From: Lysobacterales bacterium
GTDB lineage: Bacteria; Pseudomonadota; Gammaproteobacteria; Xanthomonadales; Rhodanobacteraceae
Length of the DNA stretch: 64,000 bases
Reading direction: 5' to 3'
NCBI GenBank assembly: GCA_014338185.1
Contig: QUBV01000009.1
Span: 1-64,000, forward strand
This document shows positions 14,396 to 25,059 of the stretch, piece after piece. Both the position numbers and the translations under genes were made by a program. Each line of letters opens with the position of its first letter. Within the stretch, counting starts at the first letter, position 1. The notes beneath the pieces are model-generated. The model was not told the DNA's origin. It did no database searches and was given only the letters and a program-made list of their open reading frames with translations.

Positions 14396-14424
14396 TGGGC
14401 TCTTGCTTGCCTCCAGAAGCCAAA

Positions 14425-14448
14425 TGGATTCCAACCTTCCCCAGAATG
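14425..14448 (-). repeat. Decayed copy of the palindromic repeat, opposite orientation
   Basis: On the minus strand this reads as a CATTC...GGAATCCA variant that matches the consensus form of the repeat family at about 19 of 24 positions. A further half copy (GTCATTCTGG on the minus strand) follows near 14468-14477. The stem is imperfect. Confidence 0.45.
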
Positions 14449-14507
14449 GGGTGCATGAGAACGCCAACCAGAATGACAAGCTTTCAAATCTGAAAGACTC
14501 CCAACTC

Positions 14508-14540
14508 CGTCATCCCGGCGAAAGCCGGGATCCAGCTTTT
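14508..14540 (+). repeat. Intact palindromic repeat, left terminal copy
   Basis: A 33-base element containing a perfect 8-bp stem ATCCCGGC/GCCGGGAT with a GAAA tetraloop. Its reverse complement occurs at 14850-14882 with a single mismatch. Nine bases after its end the GIY-YIG gene begins. It is REP-like in size and structure. Confidence 0.85.
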
Positions 14541-14548
14541 GACAGGTC

Positions 14549-14839
14549 ATGAAACAGCCGTGCGTCTACATGCTGGCAAGCGGCCGGAACGGTACCCTCT
14601 ACGTCGGCGTGACCTCCGATCTCGTCAAGCGCGTCTGGGAGCACAAGACCGACGCCGTCGAGGGTTTCACCAAGAAGTACCGCGTACACGATCTGGTCTG
14701 GTTCGAGCAACACGAAACGATGGAATCGGCGATCCTGCGCGAGAAGGCCATCAAGGAATGGAAACGCGCATGGAAGATCGAAGCGATCGAGGCAGAGAAT
14801 CATCGTTGGCGCGATCTTTATCCTGATCTCCTGACATGA
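14549..14839 (+). CDS. GIY-YIG single-domain nuclease
   Basis: A 96-residue protein that is one GIY-YIG nuclease domain, similar in type to the small YhbQ/COG2827 proteins. The GIY-like strand is CVYMLAS (residues 5-11) and the YIG-like strand LYVGVTSD (17-24). These are followed by the expected Arg in LVKRVWEH and a conserved Glu in REKAIKEWKR. No extra DNA-binding domain is present, so target choice would come from the domain itself or a partner. The ATG at 14549 has AGG shortly upstream, partly inside the repeat flank. The cellular role of these small proteins is not settled. The distinctive point is the tight enclosure by inverted palindromic repeats. Confidence 0.9.
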   Translation: MKQPCVYMLASGRNGTLYVGVTSDLVKRVWEHKTDAVEGFTKKYRVHDLVWFEQHETMESAILREKAIKEWKRAWKIEAIEAENHRWRDLYPDLLT

Positions 14840-14849
14840 GCGCGAAAGT

Positions 14850-14882
14850 AAAATCTGGATCCCGGCTTTCGCCGGGATGACG
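14850..14882 (-). repeat. Intact palindromic repeat, right terminal copy
   Basis: Reverse complement of the element at 14508-14540 with one mismatch in 33 bases. It has the same 8-bp stem and four-base loop. It begins ten bases after the GIY-YIG stop codon and ends 19 bases before the ATG of the oxidoreductase gene. Confidence 0.85.
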
Positions 14883-14901
14883 AGCAAACGAGCAACGAAT
14901 C

Positions 14902-15900
14902 ATGAGCGCTACGACCACTTTCAACGCGTTCCGCATCCACAACGACGCCGCGGGCTATCGCGCGGGCGTGGAGGAGATGCGTGTCGACGACCTCTCGCCG
15001 GGCGAGGTGCTGGTCAAGGTCGCCTACTCCTCGGTCAACTACAAGGACGCACTCGCAGGCACCGGCAAGGGCAAGATCCTGCGCCAGTTCCCGCTCAACG
15101 GCGGCATCGACGTGGCCGGCTATGTGGCGGCCTCGTCCGATCCGGCATTCCGCGAGGGCGATGCGGTGCTGTGCACCGGTTGCGGCCTGTCGGAGACGCG
15201 CGATGGCGGCTACGCCCAGTACGCGCGGCTGGAATCGAAATGGACGATCCCGCTGCCCGATGGCCTGACGCTGCGCGAGTCGATGCAGTTGGGTACCGCG
15301 GGCTTCACCGCGGCGCTGGCACTGACCCAGATGATCCGCAACGGTCAGCAGCCGGACATGGGGCCGATCGTGGTGACCGGCGCCACCGGTGGCGTGGGCT
15401 CGCTCGCGATCGACATCCTCACGCGCGCCGGCTTCGAGGCGCACGCGATCACCGGCAAGGTCGAGCAGTTCGACTACCTGATCGGGTTGGGCGCGAAACA
15501 GTGCATCGCGCGCGAGGGCCTGTACTGGGGCCAGCGTCCACTGGAAACCGCGCGCTGGGCCGGCGCGATCGACAACGTCGGCGGCGACATGCTGGCCGGC
15601 CTCAGCCGCGTGATCCGGCCCTACGGCAATATCGCCACCTGCGGCAACGCCGCCAGCATCGAACTGGCGACCACGGTGATGCCGTTCATCATCCGCGGCC
15701 TGTCGATCCTCGGCGTGGCCTCGGCCGGTACCGCGCGCGCGCTGCGCGACGAGGTCTGGCGGCAACTGGCCGGGCCCTGGAAACCGGCCCACCTGGCCAC
15801 GATCGCCGGCCGCGAGGTGGACCTGGCCGCGCTGCCCGCGACTTTTGCGACAATGATCGGCGGCGGCTCGCTGGGCCGCACGCTCGTGCGCCTGGCCTGA
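14902..15900 (+). CDS. acuI: YhdH/AcuI-type NADPH-dependent quinone or acrylyl-CoA reductase
   Basis: A 332-residue zinc-independent medium-chain dehydrogenase. The YhdH/AcuI signature is visible: SSVNYKDALAGTGKGKI near residues 43-59, GIDVAGYV, GTAGFTAALAL (about 132-142), and nucleotide-binding VTGATGGVGSLAIDIL (about 157-172). Members reduce acryloyl-CoA to propionyl-CoA with NADPH, which removes a toxic intermediate. Whether that is the substrate here is inferred from the family. The start lies just after the right-hand repeat, so the cassette sits in its upstream region and may influence its expression. No zinc-binding cysteine cluster is present, as expected. Confidence 0.85.
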   Translation: MSATTTFNAFRIHNDAAGYRAGVEEMRVDDLSPGEVLVKVAYSSVNYKDALAGTGKGKILRQFPLNGGIDVAGYVAASSDPAFREGDAVLCTGCGLSETRDGGYAQYARLESKWTIPLPDGLTLRESMQLGTAGFTAALALTQMIRNGQQPDMGPIVVTGATGGVGSLAIDILTRAGFEAHAITGKVEQFDYLIGLGAKQCIAREGLYWGQRPLETARWAGAIDNVGGDMLAGLSRVIRPYGNIATCGNAASIELATTVMPFIIRGLSILGVASAGTARALRDEVWRQLAGPWKPAHLATIAGREVDLAALPATFATMIGGGSLGRTLVRLA

Positions 15901-15965
15901 ACGGGCCTTGGCGATCCACCGAATCCGTGACTAGAATTGAGGCCTCCACCGGGGGAATGCAGCAC

Positions 15966-16331
15966 ATGTCCAAAGTATTGATCATCGACGATTCGCCGTC
16001 CCAGCTCGTGAGCATGAAGCGCGCGGTCGAAAAACTCGGCCACGAGGTGGTGACCGCCGAAGACGGCGCCGCCGGCGTGGAAGCGGCACGGCGCGAATTG
16101 CCCGACCTCATCCTCATGGACGTGGTGATGCCCAACCTGAACGGGTTCCAGGCCACACGCACGATCTCCAAGGACGCCAACACCAGCCACATCCCGATCG
16201 TGCTGGTCACCACCAAGGACCAGGACACCGATCGCGTGTGGGGCATGCGCCAGGGCGCCAAGGCCTACGTCACCAAGCCGATCGACGACGACGAGCTGTC
16301 GCGCGTGATCCAGGAATACCTGCCGCACTGA
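15966..16331 (+). CDS. pilH: Single-domain response regulator, PilH type
   Basis: A 121-residue receiver domain with no output domain. Acidic pocket residues follow VLIIDDSPSQ, the phospho-acceptor is Asp52 in LILMDVVMPNLNGF, Thr/Ser is in VLVTTKDQ and Lys in AYVTKPIDDDE. The sequence closely resembles PilH-like regulators of type IV pilus twitching motility in Xanthomonads, including GMRQGAKAYVTKP. In that system it takes phosphate from a ChpA/PilL-type kinase and tunes pilus retraction. No other pil gene is adjacent, so the assignment to this pathway is by similarity only. GGGGGAA precedes the ATG. Confidence 0.82.
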   Translation: MSKVLIIDDSPSQLVSMKRAVEKLGHEVVTAEDGAAGVEAARRELPDLILMDVVMPNLNGFQATRTISKDANTSHIPIVLVTTKDQDTDRVWGMRQGAKAYVTKPIDDDELSRVIQEYLPH

Positions 16332-16368
16332 GGTTGCCGCGCGGCGGCCCGTCCGCCACGCCCGTGCG

Positions 16369-17259
16369 TCAACGCCGCGGATCGAAGTCCCCGTAGGCGC
16401 GTGCGAGCGCCTCGTACAGGCCGCGTTGCTCGGTGCTGTGCGCCTTGGGCGTGTGCACCACGAGCGTGACGATCTGGTCGCCCGGGGTCTGGCCCGGCCA
16501 GCCGCGCTCACGCAGGCGCATCTTGCGGCCGCTGTCGGAGCCCGCGGGAATGCGCAGTTCGACGTTGCCGCCGAGCGTGGGCACGGTCACGGTGGCGCCG
16601 AGTGCGGCTTCCCACGGTGCCACCGGCAGGTTCAGGTGCACGTCGCGCCCTTCCAGGCGGAAGCGCGCATCCTCGCGCAGCGCGACTTCGAGTATGAGGT
16701 CACCGGCCTTGCCGCCGTGCTGTCCGGGGCTGCCCTGCCCGGCCAGGCGGATCTGCTGGCCGGGGAGGATGCCGGCCGGGATCTTCACTTCGAGGGTGCG
16801 CTCGCCCGCGCCGTCGCGCAGCGTGATGCGCTCGCGGCCGCCGCGCCAGGCGGTATGCAGGTCGACCGTGAGATGGGCATGCACGTCACGCCCGCCACGC
16901 GCGCCGCCACGCCGGCCCGCGCCACCCGCGCGCGCACCGAACAGCGATTCGAAGAAATCACTGAAGTCGGCACCGTCCTCGCCGAAGTCCTGGCCGTGCT
17001 GCCAGCCCGGCGGCGGACCGCGGAACGCGTCGCCGCCGCGATACCCGCCCGCGCGCAACTGGTCGTAGGCCTTGCGCCGGTCCGGCTCGCGCAGCGCCTC
17101 GTAGGCTTCGTTGATCGCCTTGAAGCGGTCCTCGGCGCCGCTTTCCTTGCTCACGTCGGGGTGGTACTTGCGCGCGAGGCGCCGGTAGGCCGCCTTGATC
17201 TCGGCCTCGCCCGCGTCGGGTTTCACCCCGAGCGTGTCGTAGTAGTCCTTGAATTCCAT
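16369..17259 (-). CDS. cbpA: DnaJ-like co-chaperone
   Basis: A 296-residue CbpA-type Hsp40. The J domain occupies residues 1-70 with the HPD motif at 33-35 that stimulates DnaK ATPase. A short Gly-rich linker with DFSDFFESLFG (about 95-106) follows, then two C-terminal beta-barrel substrate-binding domains and no zinc-finger region. This is the CbpA layout rather than full DnaJ. It binds unfolded client proteins and can bind curved DNA in relatives. It lies downstream of the hsp20 gene on the same strand, behind a strong hairpin, so part of its transcription may come from heat-shock read-through. Confidence 0.93.
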   Translation of the reverse strand: MEFKDYYDTLGVKPDAGEAEIKAAYRRLARKYHPDVSKESGAEDRFKAINEAYEALREPDRRKAYDQLRAGGYRGGDAFRGPPPGWQHGQDFGEDGADFSDFFESLFGARAGGAGRRGGARGGRDVHAHLTVDLHTAWRGGRERITLRDGAGERTLEVKIPAGILPGQQIRLAGQGSPGQHGGKAGDLILEVALREDARFRLEGRDVHLNLPVAPWEAALGATVTVPTLGGNVELRIPAGSDSGRKMRLRERGWPGQTPGDQIVTLVVHTPKAHSTEQRGLYEALARAYGDFDPRR

Positions 17260-17282
17260 GCATCACCCCGCCTTCAAACGCA

Positions 17283-17311
17283 ACGGCCCGCGGTGCTGCA
17301 CCGCGGGCCGT
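17283..17311 (-). terminator. Perfect 13-bp hairpin between hsp20 and cbpA
   Basis: ACGGCCCGCGGTG and its exact complement with a three-base loop. In the leftward direction it is followed by TTGCGTTTG, a partial T run, so it can act as an intrinsic terminator of hsp20 that lets some polymerase continue into cbpA. Confidence 0.65.
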
Positions 17312-17395
17312 GGCCATGCCCGGTGACGCCACCGGCGGCAGCGACGGCAAGCCCGCGCTGCAACGACCGGGTGGCGCGCCTGCGGCGCCTGCGCA

Positions 17396-17842
17396 TCAGG
17401 CCTTGATCTCGATGCGCCGCGGCGTGGTCTCGGGCTTCTTCGGGATCGAGATCTCGAGCACGCCGTTGCGACCGGCCGCACTGATGCCATCGGCGTCGGC
17501 GCTGTCGGGCAACGCGAAACGGCGATAGAAGGTGCCGTGCGTGCGCTCCACGCGCGTGAACTTGCCGTTGTTTTCCTTGCTCTCGGAGACCCGCTCGCCC
17601 TTGAGCGAGAGGATGCCCTTGTCCATGTGCACCTCGATGTCCTTGGGATCGACGCCGGGGATGTCGGCGAGGATCACGAAGCGCTTGTCCTCCTCCTTGA
17701 TGTCCACACGCGGCGTCCACTGGCTGGTCACGATGTTGGACTGGTCGGTGTCGTCGTTGCCGAGGAAGCGGTCGAACACGCTCATGAGCTCGGTCTGCAG
17801 GTTGTTCGGGGTGGACCACGGGCTGTAACGGGTGATGGCCAT
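17396..17842 (-). CDS. Small heat-shock protein, Hsp20 family
   Basis: A 148-residue alpha-crystallin-type holdase chaperone. It keeps unfolding proteins soluble until DnaK/ClpB refold them. The alpha-crystallin domain covers about residues 43-140, ending in the strand GVLEISIPKK. The terminal PRRIEIKA carries the I-x-I motif that drives oligomer assembly. The N-terminal arm (MAITRYSPW...) is typical of class A bacterial members. The ATG at 17842 has GGAG six bases before it; an upstream in-frame start is rejected because it would include the leader. A perfect sigma-32 promoter and a foldable leader lie upstream. It is functionally matched with CbpA next door. Confidence 0.95.
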   Translation of the reverse strand: MAITRYSPWSTPNNLQTELMSVFDRFLGNDDTDQSNIVTSQWTPRVDIKEEDKRFVILADIPGVDPKDIEVHMDKGILSLKGERVSESKENNGKFTRVERTHGTFYRRFALPDSADADGISAAGRNGVLEISIPKKPETTPRRIEIKA

Positions 17843-17845
17843 GAT

Positions 17846-17879
17846 GCTCTCCACTGCCAGGAGCGGCGCCAACCGCCGC
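17846..17879 (-). promoter_or_regulatory. Possible RNA thermometer in the hsp20 leader
   Basis: The predicted 40-base leader can fold into two hairpins read on the minus strand. The first is GCGGCG-GTTGG-CGCCGC and the second is CTCC-TGGCAGT-GGAG. The GGAG arm of the second is the ribosome-binding site of hsp20. Melting at high temperature would free it, as in known heat-shock thermometers. The arms touch each other at one base, so the exact fold needs calculation. Confidence 0.4.
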
Positions 17880-17889
17880 GATGCACCCT

Positions 17890-17917
17890 AGATGGGGAAG
17901 CCGGCGCCGGTTTCAAG
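17890..17917 (-). promoter_or_regulatory. Sigma-32 heat-shock promoter of hsp20
   Basis: On the minus strand: CTTGAAA (-35, 17917-17911), a 13-base spacer, and CCCCATCT (-10, 17897-17890). Both hexamer regions match the E. coli sigma-32 consensus exactly. The start would be near 17883, about 40 bases before the hsp20 ATG. Confidence 0.9.
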
Positions 17918-17994
17918 CCGTGCGGCAGCGCGCCGCAGGCGTAGCGGCGCCACGCCCGCACGCGCCGCAGCCATGCGGCGCCATCGCGTCCGGG

Positions 17995-20649
<2,655 letters not shown>

Positions 20650-20781
20650 CGGCAACCTCGAAGTCCACGGTGGGGCGCGACAGCCGCACGGGCACCCGTC
20701 TGGCACGCCCTCGGGCGGCCTGGGTTGAGGCTCGGAGAACCACCCGCGACGGTGCTCCGGCGCGCCAGCAATCAACGCGCG

Positions 20782-20787
20782 ATTCTA
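20782..20787 (-). promoter_or_regulatory. Possible gyrA -10 box
   Basis: TAGAAT on the minus strand, about 133 bases before the gyrA ATG. No good -35 is seen. The 205-base gap between gtrA and gyrA holds nothing else that I can identify. Confidence 0.4.
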
Positions 20788-20854
20788 GCACAGGCACCCC
20801 TGCAAACGGGCGGTTTTCCCGTGGTTTCGGCCGCCCCGGTGCGGGTGCCCGCGG

Positions 20855-21295
20855 CTACTGCGCGCGCCGCGCGCAGGCCTGCGCCACACTCGCTCGCGGC
20901 ACGGCGAAGATCCAGTACTTGGCGCTGAGGAAGTTGACCACCGCACCCGCGACCGATCCCACCGCGACCCCGATCGCAGGCCACTGGCGTACCAGCGTCC
21001 ACTGCGCCACGCACAGCGCGTAGGCGCCGTAGTTGAGTGCGAATCCCGCGGCCATCGCCAGCAGGTAGCGCAGCCATTGCCGGCGCTTGCTGCCGGCACC
21101 GCGACCCGCGAAGGTGAAGCGCCGGTTGAATGCCCAGGTCGCGCTCGCGGCGGCCAGGAACGAAAGCAGCCGCGCCACATAGGGATCCATCGCAGCGCCA
21201 CGCACCAGCCACTGCACGATGCCGGCATCGACCACGAAGCCGAGCACGCCGCTCAGCGCGAACAGCCCGACCTCGCGGCGCAGCGATGCAGGCAT
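20855..21295 (-). CDS. GtrA-like membrane protein
   Basis: A 146-residue inner-membrane protein with four predicted transmembrane segments and the GtrA family pattern. The first helix contains FALSGVLGFVVDAG, followed by the FNRRFTF turn, and the last helix ends in NFLSAKYWIF. GtrA-type proteins are thought to help move undecaprenyl-linked sugars across the membrane for surface glycosylation. The ATG at 21295 starts four bases after the mtnA stop, so the two are coupled. The longer in-frame start lies inside mtnA and is less likely. The 576-residue polytopic protein two genes upstream could be the glycosyltransferase partner; this is inference. Confidence 0.85.
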   Translation of the reverse strand: MPASLRREVGLFALSGVLGFVVDAGIVQWLVRGAAMDPYVARLLSFLAAASATWAFNRRFTFAGRGAGSKRRQWLRYLLAMAAGFALNYGAYALCVAQWTLVRQWPAIGVAVGSVAGAVVNFLSAKYWIFAVPRASVAQACARRAQ

Positions 21296-21299
21296 CGGT

Positions 21300-22343
21300 T
21301 CAAGCCGCGCCGAAGCACGCCGCCATGCGCGCCGCATCGGGCTGCTCGACCACGCCGCGCTCGCTCACGATTGCATCGATGAGCGTGTGCGGCGTGACGT
21401 CGAACACCGGGTTCCACGCCTGGGCGCCCTCGACCACGGTGCGCGTGCCCGCGTAGCCGAGCAGTTCGGCGGGATCGCGCAGTTCGATCTCGATGTCCGC
21501 GCCGCTGGCGCTGGCCAGGTCCACCGTCGATGCCGGCGCCACCACCATGAAGCGCACGCCGTGGTGACGCGCGGCGAGCGCCAGCGAATAGGTGCCGATC
21601 TTGTTGGCGGTGTCGCCGTTGGCGGCGATGCGATCGGCGCCGACGATCACCCACTGCACCGCTCCGGTCTGCATGAGGTGCGCCGCGGCCGAGTCGGCGA
21701 TCAGGGTGGCCGGAATGCCGTCGCGCACGAGTTCCCACATGGTCAGGCGCGCGCCCTGCAGCCACGGCCGCGTCTCGCCCGCATACACGCGCGCGATGCG
21801 GCCGCCGGCCACGCCCGCGCGGATCACGCCCAGCGCGGTGCCATAGCCCGCGGTGGCCAGCGAGCCGGTGTTGCAGTGGGTGAGCACGCCGCTGCCGGGT
21901 GCGATCAGTGCGGCGCCGAGTTCGCCCATGCGCCGGTTGGCGGCGAGGTCCTCGTGCTGGATCGCCTGCGCCTCGCGCGTGAGCCGCTCGACCAGCTCGG
22001 GGGCGGCGGATGCACGGGCGGCATCGATCACGCCGCGCATGCGGTCCAGTGCCCACATGAGGTTGACCGCGGTCGGGCGCGCCGCGCGCAGCTGCGCCAG
22101 CGCCGCGCCCAGCGTGGCCGGATCGCGCTGCGCCGCGAGCACCACGCCCCAGGCCGCGGCGATGCCGATCGCGGGCGCGCCGCGCACCACGAGGTCGGTG
22201 ATCGCCTGCGCCACCTCGGCGCTGCCGCGGCAGTCCAGGTAACGCTCGTGCGCGGGCAGCACGCGCTGGTCGAGCAGGAGCAGGTGGTCACCCTGCCACA
22301 GCACGGCGCGGATCGAATCATGGGCGGCAGGCATCGGCTTCAT
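21300..22343 (-). CDS. mtnA: 5-methylthioribose-1-phosphate isomerase
   Basis: Converts methylthioribose-1-phosphate to methylthioribulose-1-phosphate in methionine salvage. The 347-residue protein has the aIF2B-like fold with the MtnA signatures: [13 protein letters not shown] (about residues 50-62), [18 protein letters not shown] with the catalytic Cys, and [18 protein letters not shown] with the catalytic Asp. I chose ATG 22343. An alternative ATG lies three codons later, and a TTG at 22373 would overlap the upstream stop. None has a strong ribosome site, so the start is uncertain by ten codons. No other salvage gene is near. It is sandwiched between two membrane-protein genes. Confidence 0.92.
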   Translation of the reverse strand: MKPMPAAHDSIRAVLWQGDHLLLLDQRVLPAHERYLDCRGSAEVAQAITDLVVRGAPAIGIAAAWGVVLAAQRDPATLGAALAQLRAARPTAVNLMWALDRMRGVIDAARASAAPELVERLTREAQAIQHEDLAANRRMGELGAALIAPGSGVLTHCNTGSLATAGYGTALGVIRAGVAGGRIARVYAGETRPWLQGARLTMWELVRDGIPATLIADSAAAHLMQTGAVQWVIVGADRIAANGDTANKIGTYSLALAARHHGVRFMVVAPASTVDLASASGADIEIELRDPAELLGYAGTRTVVEGAQAWNPVFDVTPHTLIDAIVSERGVVEQPDAARMAACFGAA

Positions 22344-22369
22344 CGGCAACAACGGCAGCTGGCAAGCGT

Positions 22370-24100
22370 TCAATTATGCCGCGGCACGGTCGGCGCGCCG
22401 TCGCCAAGCCGCACCGGCACGTGGCCCGCGGCCACGTCGCTGCTGATGTCCTGGAAGCGGCCGTCCTGCCAGCGCAGGAAATGCGTGCCGAGGACCGTGT
22501 GCAGGTCCAGTTCGGCCGGCGGCACCAGGTAGGCATAGGCGAGCGCGCCCACCCGCGGCCACACCAGTGGCGCCGCGGCAAGCGCGAGCGGGGTCCACGG
22601 CAAGGCGTCGACCGGCTGCGCATCGGCCTCCTGCAGATGGAACCAGGTGGGCGTGTGGTCCTCGAAGATCCAGCAACGCCCGATCGCGCCGCGGTCCGTC
22701 GCGAGCGCCTTGACGATGCCGTCCATCGACACGAACCCGCCCCACTCGGGCGGCTGCGGCGCATCGATGAACACGATGCGGCAGGGGATGCGCGCCAGCG
22801 GCAGGCGATCGACCGCGGCGACCGCCGCGCGTGCGCTCGCGCCGTTGTGCCAGGAACGCTGCGCGGATGCGCGCGCCGCATCGTGCGCGGCGCCGCCCAG
22901 GGCGCCCACCAGCAGCGCACTCGCGCCCCATGCCAGGGCGCGCACGCGGCCGCGGCACGCCTGCAGCAGCACGCCCAGCCAGATCGCCACGCCGGCCATG
23001 CCCAGGTAGTACAGGCGCGCCTGCATCGCGGCCTCGACCGCCGACTGGCCGGCCTGCAGCGGCGCCGCGTTGAGCCGCGCGATCGGAGCCTGCAGCAGCG
23101 CGGGCAGCAGCACGAGGCCGAGCCCGCACCACAACAGGTCGCCGCGCGCGAACGCCGCACCCGCGCGCGGATCGGGTGCGTCCTCGCGCCGCCAGCGCGG
23201 CGCCACCAGCGCGGCGCAACACAGCGCCAGCATGAGCAGCGCGCCCGCGAGCGCGCCGCGTTGCCACGGCGCCAGCACCGCCGCCCATGACAGGTAACCC
23301 AGCACGTCGCGCGCCCAGGCACGCAGCCCGGCCGCAAGCACCTCTCCCAGCGCGGTGTCGCCGAGCAGGCCGCTGCCGAAGGTGCCCAGCACCTGGCCGC
23401 GCCAAGCGAGGAATGCGAGCGTGAGCGCGACCGCCGCGGCGATCGCGCGCGCTGCGCGCAGGCGCAGCGCCGGATCCAGCCAGGCATGGCGCAGCCACAG
23501 CAGCACCAGCAGTGCGGGCGCGATCAGGCCGATCTCCTTGCTGGCCATGGCCGCGAGCGCCGCCAGCAGCGCGCCCAGCAAGGTCAGCGGCCGCGGCCGC
23601 GCGCACCAGGCGATGCCGGCCTGCAGCGCGAGCAGCAGCCACAGGCTCGCCAACACGTCAAAGCGCGCCGACCACCACAACGCCGGTCCGAGTGTCACCG
23701 GATGCAGGGCAAACAGCGCGCTCGCGAGTGCCGCCGCGGCCACGTCGCCGCCGGCACGCCGCAGCAGGCCCAGCAGCGCGAGCGCCGCCGCCGCATGCAG
23801 CACGAGGTCGACCAGTGCGTGCGCGGGATACGACGTGCCCAGCAGCCAGGTGTCCAGCCACATCGAGGCGAAACCGAGCGGGCGGAACACCGAACCGGGC
23901 ACCGGATAGTGGTCGCTGCCGAACAACGGCCAGGGCGAGCCGACCATGCGCGCGAGCGCGAGCTGGAAGAAATCGTCGCGTCCCCAGTACCCCTGCAGCC
24001 CGGGCCAGCCCACCGCCAGCACCAGCACGAGCAGCACGAGGCCGGCCACGCTCGCGCCCCAGCGGACGGACCAGCCGCGAACGCGGGGCGCTGCGTTCAT
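22370..24100 (-). CDS. Large polytopic membrane protein, possibly glycosyltransferase-like
   Basis: I do not recognise a named family. The 576 residues hold about ten or more hydrophobic segments rich in Ala and Leu, then a soluble C-terminal part from about residue 430. The N-terminal loop after the first helix reads [19 protein letters not shown], with an Asp-Asp pair in the place where GT-C glycosyltransferases carry catalytic acidic residues. Helix layout ([28 protein letters not shown]) also recalls GT-C or O-antigen polymerase-like proteins. It lies 14 bases after the oxygenase gene and just before mtnA and gtrA, all leftward. The GtrA neighbour supports a role in sugar transfer, but no substrate can be named. 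Confidence 0.65.
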   Translation of the reverse strand: MNAAPRVRGWSVRWGASVAGLVLLVLVLAVGWPGLQGYWGRDDFFQLALARMVGSPWPLFGSDHYPVPGSVFRPLGFASMWLDTWLLGTSYPAHALVDLVLHAAAALALLGLLRRAGGDVAAAALASALFALHPVTLGPALWWSARFDVLASLWLLLALQAGIAWCARPRPLTLLGALLAALAAMASKEIGLIAPALLVLLWLRHAWLDPALRLRAARAIAAAVALTLAFLAWRGQVLGTFGSGLLGDTALGEVLAAGLRAWARDVLGYLSWAAVLAPWQRGALAGALLMLALCCAALVAPRWRREDAPDPRAGAAFARGDLLWCGLGLVLLPALLQAPIARLNAAPLQAGQSAVEAAMQARLYYLGMAGVAIWLGVLLQACRGRVRALAWGASALLVGALGGAAHDAARASAQRSWHNGASARAAVAAVDRLPLARIPCRIVFIDAPQPPEWGGFVSMDGIVKALATDRGAIGRCWIFEDHTPTWFHLQEADAQPVDALPWTPLALAAAPLVWPRVGALAYAYLVPPAELDLHTVLGTHFLRWQDGRFQDISSDVAAGHVPVRLGDGAPTVPRHN

Positions 24101-24114
24101 CGGCGCACCGGCGC

Positions 24115-25053
24115 TCAGATCAGCCGGATCTCGCGCAACCGTTGCTGCAGGTACTCATGCGCAGTGATCGGTTGCGGGTAGCGATCGGGGTTGTCGGCAC
24201 TGACGCAGCCGGGCAACGACTGGATCAGGAACTCGGGGTTGGGATGCAGGAAGAATGGCACCGAGTAGCGCGGCTTGCGGCCCTCTTCGCCCGGGGGATT
24301 GACCACGCGGTGGGTGGTCGAGGGATACACGTGGTTGGTCAGGCGCTGCAGCATGTCGCCGATGTTGACCACGATGGTGTCGGCGTCGGCGGTGAACGGG
24401 ACCCACTCGCCCTTGCGCGACAGCACCTGCAGGCCCTGGGCACTGGCGCCGACCAGCAGCGTGATGAAGTTGATGTCCTCGTGCGCGCCCGAGCGCACGT
24501 TGGGCAGGTCCGGCGTGGTGATCGGTGGGTAGTGGATCGGCCGCAGGATCGAGTTGCCGTGGTCGACCTTGTCGTCGAACCAGGTCTCGGGCAGGCCGAT
24601 GTGCAGTGCCAGCGCGCGCAGCACCCGCACGCCCAGCGCATCGAGCGCGTCGTACAGCGCATAGCCATGGCGCTGGAACTGCGCCACCTCGGCCGGCCAC
24701 AGGTTGGCCGCCATCACCTGCGCGTGCGGCGAGTCGCGCGCGATCTCGCGGCCGATGTGCCAGAACTCCTTGAGGTCCGGGTACTTCGAGTCCTTGGCCG
24801 TCTCCACCCCGAACGGCGTGTAGCCGCGCGCACCGCCGCTGCCGGCGAGGTGGTACTTCATCTTGGTTTCGAGCGGCAGGGCGAAGAACGCCTTGAACGC
24901 GGCGTAGGCATCGTCGATGAGCTGCGCCGGGATGCCGTGGTTGCGGATGCCCGCGAATCCCCATTCGCGGTACGCCGCGCCGAGGTCGGCGACGAAACCC
25001 GCGCGGTCGCTGTCGTAGCGGGCGATGTCGAAGCTGGGTATGGCTGCGCTCAT
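24115..25053 (-). CDS. Isopenicillin-N-synthase-like 2OG/Fe(II) oxygenase
   Basis: A 312-residue member of the 2-oxoglutarate/iron(II) dioxygenase superfamily. The N-terminal DIOX_N-like part contains GFAGIRNHGIP. The iron facial triad is His191 and Asp193 (GAHEDINFITLL) plus His248 (THRVVNP). The cosubstrate-binding pair is Arg262 and Ser264 in RYSVPFF. Length and motifs are complete, so it should be active, but the substrate is unknown. Family members oxidise small molecules such as amino acids or hormones. It sits six bases downstream of glmM in a leftward run; this position does not reveal the substrate. Confidence 0.88.
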   Translation of the reverse strand: MSAAIPSFDIARYDSDRAGFVADLGAAYREWGFAGIRNHGIPAQLIDDAYAAFKAFFALPLETKMKYHLAGSGGARGYTPFGVETAKDSKYPDLKEFWHIGREIARDSPHAQVMAANLWPAEVAQFQRHGYALYDALDALGVRVLRALALHIGLPETWFDDKVDHGNSILRPIHYPPITTPDLPNVRSGAHEDINFITLLVGASAQGLQVLSRKGEWVPFTADADTIVVNIGDMLQRLTNHVYPSTTHRVVNPPGEEGRKPRYSVPFFLHPNPEFLIQSLPGCVSADNPDRYPQPITAHEYLQQRLREIRLI

Positions 25054-25059
25054 CGGCGC

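Larger units (their letters stand above)
14508..14882 (+). mobile_element. Candidate mini-cassette: GIY-YIG gene between inverted repeats
   Basis: A 375-base unit in which two 33-base inverted repeats (32 of 33 identical) tightly enclose a single 96-codon nuclease gene. The gaps between repeat and gene are 8 and 10 bases. No flanking target duplication is visible. Older repeat copies lie just to the left. Movement is inferred from the structure and not shown by the sequence. Confidence 0.5.

Noticed and set aside
14490..14900. Target-site duplication flanking the inverted-repeat cassette
   Set aside because: The bases outside the two repeats (AACTC and AGCAA) do not match.
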